Below are positions 1-50,997 of a stretch of DNA of 64,000 nt, piece after piece (the first letter of the stretch is position 1; each line of letters opens with the position of its first letter). A program made the translations under genes and the position numbers. Below the pieces are notes generated by a model. The model was not told where the DNA came from. It saw only the letters and a program-made list of their open reading frames with translations, and did not search any database. The DNA is from Alviniconcha marisindica (lineage: Eukaryota > Mollusca > Gastropoda > Provannidae): contig JABMCL010001675.1 of the NCBI GenBank assembly GCA_018857735.1, positions 978,501-1,042,500 on the forward strand. The letters run 5' to 3'.

Positions 1-219
1 TGTAGACGAAATCTCTGACAGTGTCAGGCTGAAGTTGCACTGGATTTTTTAATCATTACTTAATGCCTGAGTGTTAATGCTGTATGTGTCACTGCCAGTA
101 TCATGCTTAGCTGTATTATAAATGTATAATTTTTATTATATTATTGACATTGTTAAGATACTGATTTTGCTGTCAGCAATGTATACACAAAACTTAGAAG
201 ATCTGAACATACTATGTTC

Positions 220-470
220 CAGATCCCTGTTCCCTGTTTCTGTTCGTCATTCTGCTTCTGTCAGTTCTTTCAAATCTTCCTTGAAAACCATTCTCTTAAA
301 TTAAAAGCTTTTTCTTCAGTCCCATTGCCCTGATATACAATTCTGTGTGTGTTATGTGCATTGATTTTTGAAAATATTGCATTTAAAGAATGTGTAAGCA
401 CTTAAGCCAAGGCCCGTGCTGGTTAGGTGCTCTAAGTATTGATTGTTATTATTGTTAATATTATGTTCAT
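220..470 (+). mobile_element. 3' remnant of a non-LTR retrotransposon (RT C-terminal tail plus 3' UTR)
   Basis: The frame at about 220-303 reads P-V-S-V-R-H-S-A-S-V-S-S-F-K-S-S-L-K-T and stops. This is the usual last segment of CR1/L2-like reverse transcriptase ORFs. A short 3' UTR follows with the typical end (gtgctctaagtattgatt then ATT-rich tail, about 430-465). Only the 3' end is present. Confidence 0.6.
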
Positions 471-644
471 GAACCACACATAAAATGTTACACTAACAAT
501 GTATTGACAGTCTGGTTAGCGTGTTTGTGTTACAACTGAGACAGTAATTTGAATAAAGTTGTATTGGATTATAACACTGCAACTTGTCATACAAGACAGT
601 CTTTTGTTATTATAGTTATGCTGATATACATCATTTAGTGATAA

Positions 645-38074
<37,430 letters not shown>

Positions 38075-41000
38075 GTCATCTTTGGGGTTCTGCAGAAAGT
38101 ATTGAAACAGTGCAGGCAAAGTGTTGTAAACAGTTGCAGACAGTGCAGTCTTTAACAACTGCATCTCAGTTGAGATGGTTGCAAGTTTGTTTTCAGTGGG
38201 TGGATGGAAGGAGTGTTTGCTTTTGGATTGCTGATCTGTTTGGACACTCCGTGTGATTTTTGTTTTCAGTGGATGGATCTAGACCGCTGACTGTGTAGTT
38301 TTCTTCATGCACTGTGTCAGAAAATTGTTATGGATGGAATGGTTAGGGTTGTTTTTGCAGATATGATAATGGTTCATTGTGTTTCAAGGATACTTTTTAT
38401 TATTTGCGGCAGTGAAAGGTTTTAGCTAGTCAAGTGTGAAAGATGTTATAAAGCACGACATGTGGACAGTTTTGTTGTTGTTGTTTTTTGGTCAGGTATG
38501 TACAGTACTGCTTAAGTTGAGTAAGAAACTGGTCATAGTAATGGCGATTCCCTTCTCTTGCTCTGAAGACTTATCGTAGTGTTTGTTGGGAGTTTGCAGT
38601 TGTAGGGTCATGCTGTCTGCTTTTTTCCCCATCTCATTCTTGGCAGTGACCATTTTCCATAATTGGGTTCGGTTTTCTAAGACCTTGAAATGCTGGATCA
38701 TTCAGTTGTGAAAAGTTGCTGTACTTTGATTATGTCTATGCAAACCTCTGCTTAGTCACTGTTTAGTTAGCATCCCTGAGGTTAGGGCATGAAGCTTCAG
38801 CAGTTTGCTCCACATTTAATGTAATTTAATGCTCCATCTTGTTAATTGTTTACAGCATGTGACTTACAGATCTGTGTATTGGTTTAGGTGTCTGTGCAGA
38901 ATTTGGCATCACTGACTTTTGGAGCAGGAACTTCCAGAACTGTGCATTAGTTTAGATGGCTGCGTTGTATCTGCATTACTAGTTTTGGGATATTAATGTT
39001 TTGATGTAAAGAGCTGTGCACTGTATTGGTTCTGCATTTGGCATCCATAGCTTTTAGGCAGGTGGCTTCAACTTGAAGATTAGATCTGCGCACTGGTGCG
39101 GGCGCAGTAGCTGAATACCCAGCACTCAGCTTGCCTTGGATTTAGAATGAATCAATCATTGAATGTTCAGATTACTTTTGAATTCAAAGTGGTTTGCACA
39201 ACAGTGTTGTTTATTCATTTCAGTATTGCTCCCTTGAAGAGAGCAGGGAGAAGGTTTCTAGAAATGAATGATTGTCTTTAACAAAATAGTTTTTGGAGTG
39301 AAACAGTCTTCAGCTCATTTTAGAACTCAGACAAAGTTAATTACGATGTTATTTATTCATTTAGAGTAGACTGTTTTGTATGCTAAAAAATAAAGGGAAA
39401 GAGAAAAAATGCCTAGAAGTGAATGATTTCTTTTGCAAAATAATTAATGGTTTTAGATATATGTTTTGTGCTGTACAAAATAAGAGGGGCATTAAAAGAA
39501 TACTATATGTCTACATCTTTAATTGTTTTTTCTATACCTCAATTATTCTGTCTCTGTCTGTCTCTCTCTCTCTCTCTCTTAAATAGATTTAGTGGCTTGG
39601 AAGTCAACAGAGAAAAGTTTAGGTGTAGAAAGGAGTTTGCGGAGTTTAGGTTGACAGTTTGGACTTTGAATGTTAAACTTACCGACTGACTGAGGAAAAG
39701 TGCAGACTGACTCAGATGAATGAAAGGATCCTTTGAATGCCCTTGATAAGTGTTATACTTTCAGACTTAACCACAAGAGTGCTTACCCAAATGCATTACA
39801 GAATTCATCTACTTTTCATCAACATATGCCACAGCATACTTATTCTGTGTCATTCAGACCTGAAGGCCTTTTTAGTTTTTTGGGGTGTTTTTTGTTTTGT
39901 TTTCTGTTTTGCTGCAACAGAGGCATAGAGGGTTCTGAACTGAGCCCTATTCCCCACCTCCCAGTGTTATGGTCCCACAAGCATTCAGTCTGACTGCCAT
40001 GTTGTACTCTGTTGACTGGTGGAATGCAGGATGATATGAGTCTGATTCTAGACACAAATATTGTGTTTGTCTTATAAAGATGGTGATCAGATGTGAAGAA
40101 CCATTCTCATTTTGAAGGGTTTGATAGTGAAAAAATTGCCTGATTTGGTGAAACAGAGCAAAGATTGTTCAGCTTGTAAACAAAATTGTATCTAACTGTT
40201 TTCTTACTTTTCTGTGGTGGACTGTTTCAACACCCAAACACAGGTAAGCACTCTTGTGTGCAGCTTTAATCGTATGCCATACATGCTGCAATTGACAGTA
40301 TTTGCCATGTAGTATCTGGGTTTTGAACATTGTGTCATAAGAGTTCAGCAACAGCTAGTCATGGACTGCCTGGGGATTCACTGGTCCACTTGCCTGCAGC
40401 CAGCATTTCTAGCTATAATCTGTACTGTACAATCCATGCGCCCAGCCAGTGACTAGCCTCACTGAGGCTGGACAATGTACAATGTGGGACTTGACTCACA
40501 AAGTTTTATTTTAAATTTAATCGCCTGGTGATACATAGTCTTAAATTGATCCTGGCGTCAGTTTGTGAAAAGAACTGTAGCTTACAGTATTATTTGAAAA
40601 GGACCATGTGATGAATTTAGTGGGGGTTTTTGTTGTTGTTTTCTTTTCTTTTTTTCTTCTTTCTTTTTCTTCAAATAGCAATGTTTGTGACCTAAATTTT
40701 CTGTGCAGCTGTCAAAATATGTCAGGGGGGAAAACAAGAAGAAAAATGTTTTTTGTTTTGTTTTTGTTTGTTTTTTTAAATCCAGGTTGACATAATGATC
40801 AATGTTAGGGTTAGGCTGGCTGGAAGTGGTTAAAACTTTAATGTTACTATTTTCTTGGACACTGTAACACTGTAGATTGAAATCCTTTGAAATATTGCTT
40901 TCATCTTCTTTTCTGTAGTGTGTCCAACTTCAACATTATAGAGACTGAGTTGAGTTCATGCTTTGTGTTTTTTAATTGGACAAATTCCCACATGTAGTGC

Positions 41001-42625
41001 TGTTTGGGATTTTTATGGGGGGGGGGGGGGGGGGTAAAGTGTGTTTCCTGTTGTGAGAAAGGCTTTAACACTGGCATCATCAGACTTCATGACATGAACC
41101 CATTTCATTTCACAATCAGAGCAGCATCACAAATGTAAAACCGAGGTTACACAGTTGAGTTCAGACTTTGTGTTGTTATTACATACATGGAAAAGGTCAT
41201 GTGCAAACACCACTTGTGACTTTGGTGTGTATTCAAGGAAGACAGCATATGTACTGGAGATAATTAATGTACCTTGACAAAAGAATTGTTTTCTTTTTTT
41301 CTTCCAGCTGCTAGTGCTATTTAAGAGAGAGATGAAAAATTGTGCATTAAAACTTTTATGCTTCTTTTGGGTAACCTTGACCCATTGTCTTGATCAGGTT
41401 GCTGGAGAGAAAGTAGATTAAAGTTTTAATCTTCCAGTTTGAATTGAATGTGGGTCAAATGAGCCTAGTTTGTTTCTTCTTGTTACTTCAAGGTGTGTTA
41501 CGCATGTTAACAAGACAAAAAGTCTTCTTCACACCCTGGGTCAGTGATGGATTGTTTCCAAATTTGTTGTGCAACTTGCTTTAGTGTTGATCTGAAATAG
41601 AAGGTTTGTTCTTGGGTATAGGGTCTTTTTTTCTTTCGTTTTTCTTGTCTTTTTTCTTCTTTTTTAAGCCAGCTTGTATGAGAAAGAGAAGAAGCTGCTT
41701 AGATAGAGGATTGAGTAACTGGAAATTGTGTGCAGTGTTTGTGTTTTACCAGTGGAACCTATGCACCCTCACAGGAAACCACACCACTTCATTGTATTTT
41801 ATAATCTTTTTAAAAAGAAAAGTCCTTTCTTGTGTGGTAACTTAATCAAATGATAATACTTTAAAAGAGGCCAGAAGTAAAGAACACCTTTCCCCCCCAA
41901 AAAAACACAAACCGTTGTGTATTCATGTGAAGTTATGGTGATTTTAATTGTTGGTGGGGCTGGCAAAAGCAAGTTTGAAACAAGTGAAGCTTAATTCTTA
42001 TTTCATTGCTTTTATTGACCAGTGCATTTTGGCTACATATTGTTAACCAGACTTTTTGAGCATGGAGAAGGAAACAAGTTTATGCAGTGTTTTGGTGTGC
42101 AACAGAAATTTGTTAATGTGAACACCTTCATCCCCAATTAATGTATATCCCCTGAGTAATGGCTTTCCATGTGACTGAATCTTGCACACAGGCAGTGTTG
42201 TCATGAATGTGCAAGACTGCAATAGTGAAAAATAGAACACCTTATCACTGCAGTACTCTTTGGTAACCTCTCCAGATTTTTTAAGGATTTAAAAAAAACC
42301 TTTTTTGTACCTTAGATGAACAGCACTGTTGCATCACTTAATCTTTTTTCTTTATTTTTTAATAGTTTAAAAAAAAATCTTTTTTTGTGTGTGTGGCCTG
42401 AACTGGAATCCCACGTCCAGAACACAGGTTTCCAGATTAATGGTTGGAAATTCCTTTGCAGTAAAACTGTGTCCAGATGCTGAGTTTTTTGTTGTTGAGT
42501 ATTGGTGTCAAGATTAGCTGTGTTCCACTGTGTATGTATGTATGTGTATATATATTATATGTATGATTTCTGTGATAAATAAAATGGATATGGGGAATGA
42601 CCAATAAAGTGATTTTTAAAAACTT
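38075..42625 (+). other. Probable proximal 3' UTR of the BMP2K-like gene
   Basis: No coding signal follows the TGA at 38072. The sequence is T-rich on the + strand, like the introns of this gene. Two AATAAA hexamers (42578 and 42603) lie 25 bases apart with T/GT-rich sequence downstream, and I take them as the likeliest proximal cleavage signal. A weaker AATAAA sits at 39389. There is a G-run at about 41018-41034. Confidence 0.5.
42578..42608 (+). terminator. Paired polyadenylation hexamers (BMP2K-like, proximal)
   Basis: AATAAA occurs at 42578-42583 and again at 42603-42608. The downstream 80 bases are rich in T and GT, as expected of a cleavage site. Confidence 0.45.
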
Positions 42626-42902
42626 GTTCCCATGAAAACATTCTGCCTTTGGGACAACTTCTTGTCAGTTGTGTTTCACTTTGTTGCTCCTTTCTGTCCT
42701 CCACTGCAACTATGGGACTTACCCAGAGCTGGATGAAGCTTTGAGTGTGAATGGTAACTGTTATTTCTATAGCAGAGATCAAAGCATATGCAGTGTCCGT
42801 GGCTGTTGAGGCAGCCTATGCCAACTTCAGGGATTTTTGCTTTGATGTACATTTATTACATGACTATTAAATAAATACTGCAATTTTGAGGCAGTCGACA
42901 AG

Positions 42903-43045
42903 TGGAAAGTTCTTTTAAACGTCAAGACTAAAAAATTCATGGAAAGTTCTTTAAACGTCAAGACTAAAAAATAAAAATATAATATGGAAAGTTCTTTAAA
43001 TGTCAGGAAGAAGAAGAAAAATCATTGAAAGTTCTATAAACATCA
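42903..43045 (+). repeat. Short tandem repeat, four units of about 40 bases
   Basis: Units contain ggaaagttctttaaacgtca followed by agactaaaaaat-like sequence. They lie in the 3' flank of the BMP2K-like gene. Confidence 0.8.
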
Positions 43046-45755
43046 AGACTACAAAAAAAATCAGTTTCACAGCAATGAAGGGACAGTTATAATGCGACAT
43101 AATCAACGCCATGTAAATGGCTGCACATAAAATCCCAGCCATATGTGAGATGACTTTTTTTTTTTTTTTTTTTAATTTAATGATGGAACAATAATCAACA
43201 TACCAGAAAATCAACAGTGAAAAGAATTGCACAGCCAGCAGCATTTCCAAAACAGCTATTTTTTTCTCTTTTAATTTATCAGAATGTGTACTAGGAGTGA
43301 AAAAGTGTTAATTTGTTGCTAGGTATTTTATTTAAAATAAATACTGTAAACTTGTGATCTCTCTTGGACATTGATACCTTAAATCACACCAGGAGAAAGT
43401 ATAGTTCCTTATTGTGCCAAAATACCATCACTTGTATAAGGAGCATTGCCCAGATATGGAATCTGGATCACTTTGACCCACAGCAATGAAAAGGTAATGG
43501 AAGAGCGTAGATGAGGATTGTTAACTTGGCACCTTCCACAAACTTTAAGGAGCTCAGTTCATTCATACATATAGAGACATAGATCGAGGTATTCTAAGTG
43601 TTTATATAAGCTGTGAGTAGATTAACATTTTAGCTGTTATGTATCACAGCTGCAATTTTTTTAAGAAAACCAAGTAAGTTTATTTAGGACAAAATTTTGA
43701 GAGCGCTGTGTTTTGTCTTGACGCTTTGGAAATCCAAGCAGGTGTGACATTTTTGCCTACTGGCGATTTCAGTATTTCATGCAAACGCCAAAACATCTCA
43801 GAAAAAGAACTGGCTCGCTGTCTTAAATGCATCAAATTTGTTTGAGTGCAAGTTGAACTATAAAATAATCTGAATGCAGATAATATTTGGCATTCTATGT
43901 CAGTACTGCTGACATGCAGTACTGAAGTGCATATGCAGAGCAGATGATGGACCATAATGACTGCCGATGGAGAAGAAAACTGTCCACTAAATTTTCCTTA
44001 AAGTACAACAGAGTTATTTTGAGGCAGAAGTGCTTCAGACCCATGCAAATACTGGTTCTCAAGGAGCTGATTGTTTATTGTGTGTTCTTACAATAGCAAT
44101 AGAGATTGGACATTGTCGTTGTACACATGTGCAGGGATGGAAGGGGGTGGATGAGTCTATGACATGCTGGAATATTGTGTAATGCACCCACACACACCAT
44201 ACTCTTTGTTGTCACCAAAGTCACACAGACATATAAGTGTGCCATGGTGATGTTGAACAGACTGACTGCACTCTTCTGTAGTTTTCCAGCATCCATTGTT
44301 CAGAAATGTTAATGCAGTGCAAGCATTGCTTTTTAGGTAAAGTCAAGTTATTGCACTTAAACTCGTCAGGTCTTTTGGTCGTAGTTGTTGTCTTTTTGTG
44401 AGTGTGCTGCTTCAAATGTCTGTTATGGCAACACCTGCTTCATACCCCCTGTCTCAGCCCAATCCACCCTCTTGTACAGATAAGGACTGGGATTGAACTT
44501 GAATACGTTTGCTTGCATACAGTTAAATTCTAGATCTGATTCTTTTTGTGCCATGATTTTTTTATTTACAAAAAAAAAATCTACGTTCTTTTGGACTTCA
44601 TCTATCTTGCTTACTCTCTGTGTGTTCCTGTCTCCATGAGTTTTGTTGCAAGTTTCTTAACAAGTTAGCAACATGGAGACCTTTTTCCCCCATTTTTACA
44701 TGTATTTGATTGAGGTCATCAAAATTCTATGATTTTGTGAAGATCACACTTTTCCTGCATTTGTGGAGAGTTTCTTGTGTGGTCAGTTAGCTTGCCCATA
44801 CTGATCTTCTCATTTAAGTCATGAACATTGTTTGCATGTACATGCATTCAACAGTTAGTTTTTTCACTCGCATCAAAAATTTAAGCACACAGCTTTCCTC
44901 CTTTCCCGACATTTCAACGTTTTGGATTCATAAAGAAGTAGTAAGATTTGTTTGTGATTTTGATATATTCCTTTCCATAAAGCTGGGTTATGCCAGATAT
45001 TTCTAAATGCCCCAGTGTTTTATCATAATGCAAAACCTTGACCGTTCATACTTTTGTGATAATAATTACCTGTAATTTCACAGACGTCATAAATACTGGT
45101 TTTAGTTACTGTGTCCTGACTTTGAAGCTGTAACTGCATTAAAAGCATAAAACGTAGGTTGCAATTCTGGACAAGTTATTGAAGCGAAGAGAAACATTTA
45201 CTGTTGGCTATGTTTCTTTCTTTTTTTATCTGTTTTTTTTTTTTTTCATTTTCTCCACTTGAACCTATGAATCTTACAAGAGAAGTTGGCCTAATTAAAC
45301 AGGCTTGTAATCAGAATTTGGGCCAGGGTGAATTTTTGCTTTTCCACCTTGACTTGTTTTATTGTTCCTGGCAGTTTTCAGTGTATTGTGTATTCCAGTT
45401 AACCAGTGCTCTTGTTTTCCTCAAGGCAATGGTGTATTTCAGCCCACAAGATTCGGATTTATACTAGGAAGTGGTTTTGTCAGTGGGAAAGTGCTTGCCT
45501 TGTATTTTATTTTCTCTTTGCTTGCATTATTGTGAAGGGTTGCTCGCTGTTTTTACCTGATGACTGGGCACAAACTGTGATTGTGATGTACAGTCTGTGT
45601 ATGTATACCCTGTAGATGAATGGTCTAGCTCTCTTTCTTTCTTTGTGTGTGTGTGTGTGTGTGTGAATTTTTGTAGTTGAGGTTAATTGCACCACTTGCT
45701 TATTTTGAAGTTTTGGGCGTTAGCCATGTACTGAGGTTAAATCCTCCCAAGCCAC
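43046..45755 (+). other. Long 3' UTR or flank, no gene seen
   Basis: T-rich on the + strand, with only simple A and T runs. No open frame here looks coding. Confidence 0.5.
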
Positions 45756-45925
<170 letters not shown>

Positions 45926-46834
45926 CATACACAAGCATGCACATTTTGCTTTTGCAGATAATTTTCAAAGTTGATTATTTGGGCCAAATTTTATGAAGAA
46001 AATGAATGCATCTGTTTATTCTTATTATAAATTTATATGGACTGTGCCTGAGGTACTTTGCAGTAGTAGATGTGACCAAGCAATAGTTTGCCTGTAGACA
46101 CATAGCATGGACAAACGAAAACCTTCAGTCAACTTGTACCTTTCAGGTTTGTATACCAGCAGTTTGCCTTGCAGGTTAGACATCACTTTTGACTTGTTAG
46201 CTGCTGGTCACTGTTGTAACTTAGTTCTTCTGGTCACTAACATTACTAAGTAATGCTCATTCTAAACATTTAACTAGTTGGTCACTGCAATTGTCAAGGT
46301 TGTTGCTTTTATCGCTGTAGTTACTTAAGCTGCTTGATCACTTGGGATTGGCTGGCTGTTTGATCACTTAACTGCCTCAGTTTGATGTCTACAGCCAGCT
46401 ATTTGGCCACTGAATCACTGATGCTGCCTGGCCACCTGATCTTTGTGACTAACTAGCCATTGATGACAGCATGTTTTGAATATATACCAGACCACTTTGA
46501 AATTTTAAGTTCTTTATGACTAGCTAGCCAGTTGACTGCATTGAATGTCCAAGCACTTGTTCTTTGTGACTATTTATCATGATGATGGTGTCCATTTCTA
46601 TAGCATGTGATTTCATTGGCTTGAAGGCTCAGTGTGCTGAAACAGACTTTTTCATTCAAAGAAAAATGACCCAAAACAGAGAAAGTCGTGGCAAGATGTA
46701 GAAAAGGTGCACAAGGCACAGCAAGTCTAATAGACACTTAAAAGAAAAGTAATTCAGAAAACAGGTGAGTTTTCAGACACCCGCAGAACACTCGTAAGTA
46801 ATCTGCTGACCTGATTGTAGTAGCTGAGCTACTT

Positions 46835-46980
46835 TACTCAATAATAATAATTAAAATATTTATACAGCACAAAATCTTGTCTGGAGAGGCAATTCTAAGT
46901 GCACACACACACACATGCGCGCGCGCGTGTGCACGCACACACACATTCACACACACGCACCTGCAGGCACCCGCACACAT
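46835..46980 (-). mobile_element. Retrotransposon/SINE-like tail fragment with CA/CG-rich repeats
   Basis: aataataataattaaaatat followed by tttatacagcacaaaatctt resembles the common molluscan element end with a gcgc-aaatcct motif, in - orientation. It runs into an alternating CA/CG stretch (46905-46980) that could form Z-DNA. Confidence 0.45.
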
Positions 46981-47039
46981 GAGTATATTCACTATACACA
47001 ACTTGAGATGAAATGTCCTCTTGACCTATGTGACTAGTA

Positions 47040-47725
47040 AACCTTTTCACAGCATTGAATGTCCAAGCATTTGACCTTTATGATTATGGCTAGCTACTTG
47101 ACTTCACTGAATGTGGACAGCTTGGTCTTTATAACTGCATGGCTAGCCACTTGACTGCACTGAATGTGGACAGCTTGGTCTTTATGACTGCATGGCTAGC
47201 CACTTGACTGCACTGAATGTGGACAGCTTGGTCTTCATAACTGCATGGCTAGCCATGTGACGGCACTGAATGTGGACAACTTGGTCTTTATGACTGGCTA
47301 GCCACTTCACAACTTGGTCTTTATGACTGGCTAGCCACTTCACTACACTGAATGTGGACTGCTTGGTCTTTATGACTGGCTAGCCACCTGACTGCAGTGA
47401 ATGTGGACAGCTTGGTCTTTACGACTGGCTATAGCCACCTGACTGCACTGAATGTGGACAGGCATATTAGTCTTTATGACTGGCTAGCCACTTCACTGCA
47501 CTCCATGTGGACAACTTGGTCTTGATGACTGGCTATAGCCACCTGACTGCACTGAATGTGGACAGGCATATTAGTCTTTATGACTGGCTAGCCACTTCAC
47601 TGCACTCCATGTGGACAACTTGGTCTTTATGACTGGCAAGCCACTTGACTGCAACTGAATGTTGGACGACTTGATCTTTACAACTACTTAGCCACTTGAC
47701 TACAGCACTTTGAATGTCCAGTGAC
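47040..47725 (+). repeat. Minisatellite, about 49-58 base units
   Basis: About 12 units of actgaatgtggacagcttgg, tctttatgactggctagcca and cttgactgc. A sub-dimer (gcatattagtctttatgact type) occurs twice, near 47461 and 47564. Degenerate relatives (ttggtcact, gctgcttgatcac) extend back to about 46190. Confidence 0.92.
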
Positions 47726-48216
47726 TTACTATGATTGTGACTGGCTGGCTGCTTGATTACGGTACCTTGAATTTTGCGCAGCCATTTGTAATTACCCGCT
47801 AATCACTTTGGCAGTTAGCGGCTCCAGCTTGCAGGTAGCATGTAGTTAAGCTGGATGGTTGCTAGATCCACTTGCTTAGTGCAGAACAAGCTCAAATTAT
47901 TTTGTGCATCCAGACTGATAACTGTACAAACGAGGAAGCTGGTCCTGGAGACTTTTGGCCATATTTAATCAGTACCTTGATGTTGATGAAAGCTTGTGTT
48001 AAGGACTTTACAGCAGGGCTGACGTTTTGCATTTCTTTGCTTGAGGTGATGCCGTTTCATTTAAAATGTCACAGGGATAAGCGAGTTGTGATTGTGGAAT
48101 GCATTGATACAGCCTTAACTTGGGTCTTCTTTGTGGATACCTTTTCACCTGTTTATTGGTGTTGCAGTTAGAGGTAGCATTAGTGTGTCTAAGTGTTCTA
48201 GTCATTTTTAATGTTC

Positions 48217-48236
48217 CCCCCCCCCCCCCCCCCCCC
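48217..48236 (+). repeat. C homopolymer
   Basis: About 20 consecutive C; a long G run follows on the same strand at 48478-48505. Confidence 0.95.
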
Positions 48237-48477
48237 AGCCCCAAATCTGCAATATCTTAAATATGTGCTGTTACCACTGGCTGCCACAGTTCTTTTTAAT
48301 TTTGCACATTTCTGTTCACTGGTTGTTGCCTAACTACAGTTAGTTTGTAATTGGATTTGAACATCCCATCAACCACAAAGGATCATCTCAGGACAAATGC
48401 AGCTCAGAATCTCGGTTCTGTATAACACAGCGAGCATTACTTGTGGTTACTCTTGCATGAATTTGTTGCTTTTTGCG

Positions 48478-48505
48478 GTGGGGGGGGGGGGGGGGGGGGG
48501 GGGGG
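48478..48505 (+). repeat. G homopolymer, about 26 bases
   Basis: It is the longest of the many G-runs. The length may be unreliable if it comes from assembly. Confidence 0.95.
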
Positions 48506-48736
48506 TCTTTTTTTCTTTTTTCTTTCTTCTTTTTCACTTTTTAAATCAGAGTTATTTGGCTTTCTTTGGTGACACATTTAAAGAGACACACAGGGTGTGT
48601 TATTTGAAGGGGCTTGAGATTTCAAGGTTCATATTGTACTGTAATTCTGGTCCAGTGGCAGTGAGAAATTGCTGTGCTGGTTACATCACCAGTATAAAGG
48701 TAAATAAATGGGCGATCACAAAGGTAAAGGGAATGA

Positions 48737-48823
48737 AGGGTTAGTAAATAAATAGCCCGTTCCATTACACTCAGTCAACCGTTAGTAAATAAATAGCCCA
48801 TTCCATTACACTCAGTCAACCAC
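48737..48823 (+). repeat. Tandem duplication, 2 x 43 bases
   Basis: ttagtaaataaatagcccgt and cattacactcagtcaacc are repeated with one change. Confidence 0.9.
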
Positions 48824-50204
48824 ATTAATGTACATTATATCTGGGTGAAAAGAGTTTATGGAGTACAGAAGGCTGATACGAATCGTAATCAGAAGCTGCA
48901 ACAAGTAAAAGGTCAGTGTCAACAGTTTATAAACAACCTGGGTTCAAAGGTGGTGTGGTCTCATCTATCTCTGATTAATAATAATCTTAAGATCAGTCTG
49001 ATATCACTGCTGTGAGAAAGAAAGAAAATTAAGCAAAGAAAGAGGGCTTGAACTTAGGCAGATTTTTTTTTTAAATTTGAAATATAATTGTAAAAAATAT
49101 CACCGGGTTTGTTTGTTTTTTGCGAAGCCTCAGAAAAGGAAGAAAATTTACATTCCAGATCCAAGGGTTTCCTTTGGTCCTTTTTACCTTCACGGTTGCT
49201 TTTTGTTACATACCTAACCTTTTGTTCACCTTTGTGTTGCATTACAGTTTCACCTATCCTTGATTTTTGTGTTACATTACCTTTTTCCCCATCTTTGCAT
49301 TAATTTGGTTTCCAACTTTGTATTACATTACTTACGTTTCTTTTGATCTTTGTATTGCTTCACCTTTCTTTTTGTCTTTGTGTTACAGTTCTTTGCTTTC
49401 TTGATATCGTTTGATTACATCGCTTTTATTCTTTTCATTTTTGTGTTGCTGTTTTGTGTTTGTTTTTTAACCTGTTTTTCATTACTCCTTACTTGTTCAT
49501 TTTTATCTTTGTCTTGCTTTGCTGTTCTTTTCATATTTCTGTCATCTTTCTTTTCCCCTTTGTGCTACATTACTTCACCTTCCCACAGAGACCAAACGTT
49601 GCTCTCTCTTAAGAGCTCCCTGGTTGTGTATTCTGTTCTTTGTTGCCAGATGGATTACAGCCTGAATTGATTTTTAAACATACACAAGCTAAGGCCCCCC
49701 CCCCCCCCATCCATCCCTCAGAAAAAGGTCTCTTGTGCTTTTCATAAGAATAATTGAATAATTAGTGAGATTAGAAAGAAGAACTTCAGTGTTTCAGTGT
49801 TAAACAATCAGCTTTGGAAAAAAATTGCACTAGGTTTTCATGATTACACAGTTGATTAGAGTTATTAATATTTCGCTTTCATCAGACAAGTGTTCTTGTT
49901 GTTCTTGCACTGTGTCAGCCAAGGTCACTGGATTAATAATAGGCAAGCGGCCAGGAAATCTTTACAGTGTGTAACCATATCCTTCTGTAAATCTGGACCA
50001 ATGGATCCATTTTTAGAGGTGCTGTGACCTCTGGTGACTGTGTAAACCTTCATCCTGGGATGGCCCTTGTTGAAACCTGTGGCTGACAGGACATTAAAAT
50101 CCAGTTACTGCCTTACTTGAACAGTGGGTCCATTATTGAAGGTACTTGGACATGATTTGATAAACTTGGTGAATTTATAGAAATTATCTAGAGCTCTATT
50201 CAAC

Positions 50205-50335
50205 TGTGTATTAAACTGCATCAAATAAAACTGTTTGGTTTATTATTTTTTATTATGGATTGCTTTAACTGTGTATTATTAAACTGAATCAAATGAAACT
50301 GATTTATTATTTTTATTATGGATTGATGTACACTA
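50205..50335 (+). repeat. Tandem duplication of about 65 bases with AATAAA
   Basis: aactgtgtattaaactg, atcaaataaaactg and tttattatggattg occur twice. The first copy includes AATAAA (50224); the second is mutated there. Confidence 0.75.
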
Positions 50336-50785
50336 AAAAAATGGATCATTGCTCTGTTCAACAACTGAGATTATTCTTTCAAAAAGGTTCACAGTTTTGG
50401 CATAAGCTTGTGAACTGTAGTTCTGATCTTTAACAGTGGAAAGTGTCTCCTTACTGTATCCTAAAATAAAATTTGTATTGTATAATTTATGTTGCTGTTT
50501 GGTCTCATATAAAAGAAATATATCTGATCCAAATGTAAGCTACAGTTACATCTTGTTAAAGGAACATATTCGCAAGAGCATCTTAGATTCATAGTGATGG
50601 AAAACCTTTTGTTGTGGAGGATGTAACCCAGAGTAATCACACCCCTACTTTAGGATAGTTCATTTGTCTTGTCTACTCATTGTCCTCTTGTGAAATTGCA
50701 GACTTTATGCACCTTTTAAAATCGTCACCAATACTTTCTCCACTCAGAATACAGTTTTCTATATAATACATTTATGTGTCAGTTT

Positions 50786-50787
<2 letters not shown>

Positions 50788-50826
<39 letters not shown>
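50788..50826 (+). repeat. (GT)n microsatellite
   Basis: About 35 bases of GT. Confidence 0.95.
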
Positions 50827-50991
50827 TGTGATATAGCTGGTCATTTTCCTGTGTAAAATGTATGTTATGTTTTTGCTTATTTGTACCTTGGAAATGTACC
50901 TTTAGGCTATTACAGTACTACATCTTTGTAGCTACATGTAAAATAGTCCTGAATGTGACCTGTAGAATTATTGTTTGCTGCTGATAATTAT

Positions 50992-50997
50992 GAATAA
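50992..50997 (+). terminator. Distal polyadenylation hexamer (BMP2K-like, candidate)
   Basis: AATAAA is followed within 30 bases by a strong T-rich tract (about 51014-51040). It lies just before the point where + strand composition turns from T-rich to A-rich, so it may be the distal end of the + transcript. Other AATAAA copies are at 50224 and 50465. Confidence 0.35.

Noticed and set aside
122..219. First part of the 60-codon ORF at the window start
   Set aside because: Only the last 25 or so codons match the RT tail; the rest is AT-rich and not related.
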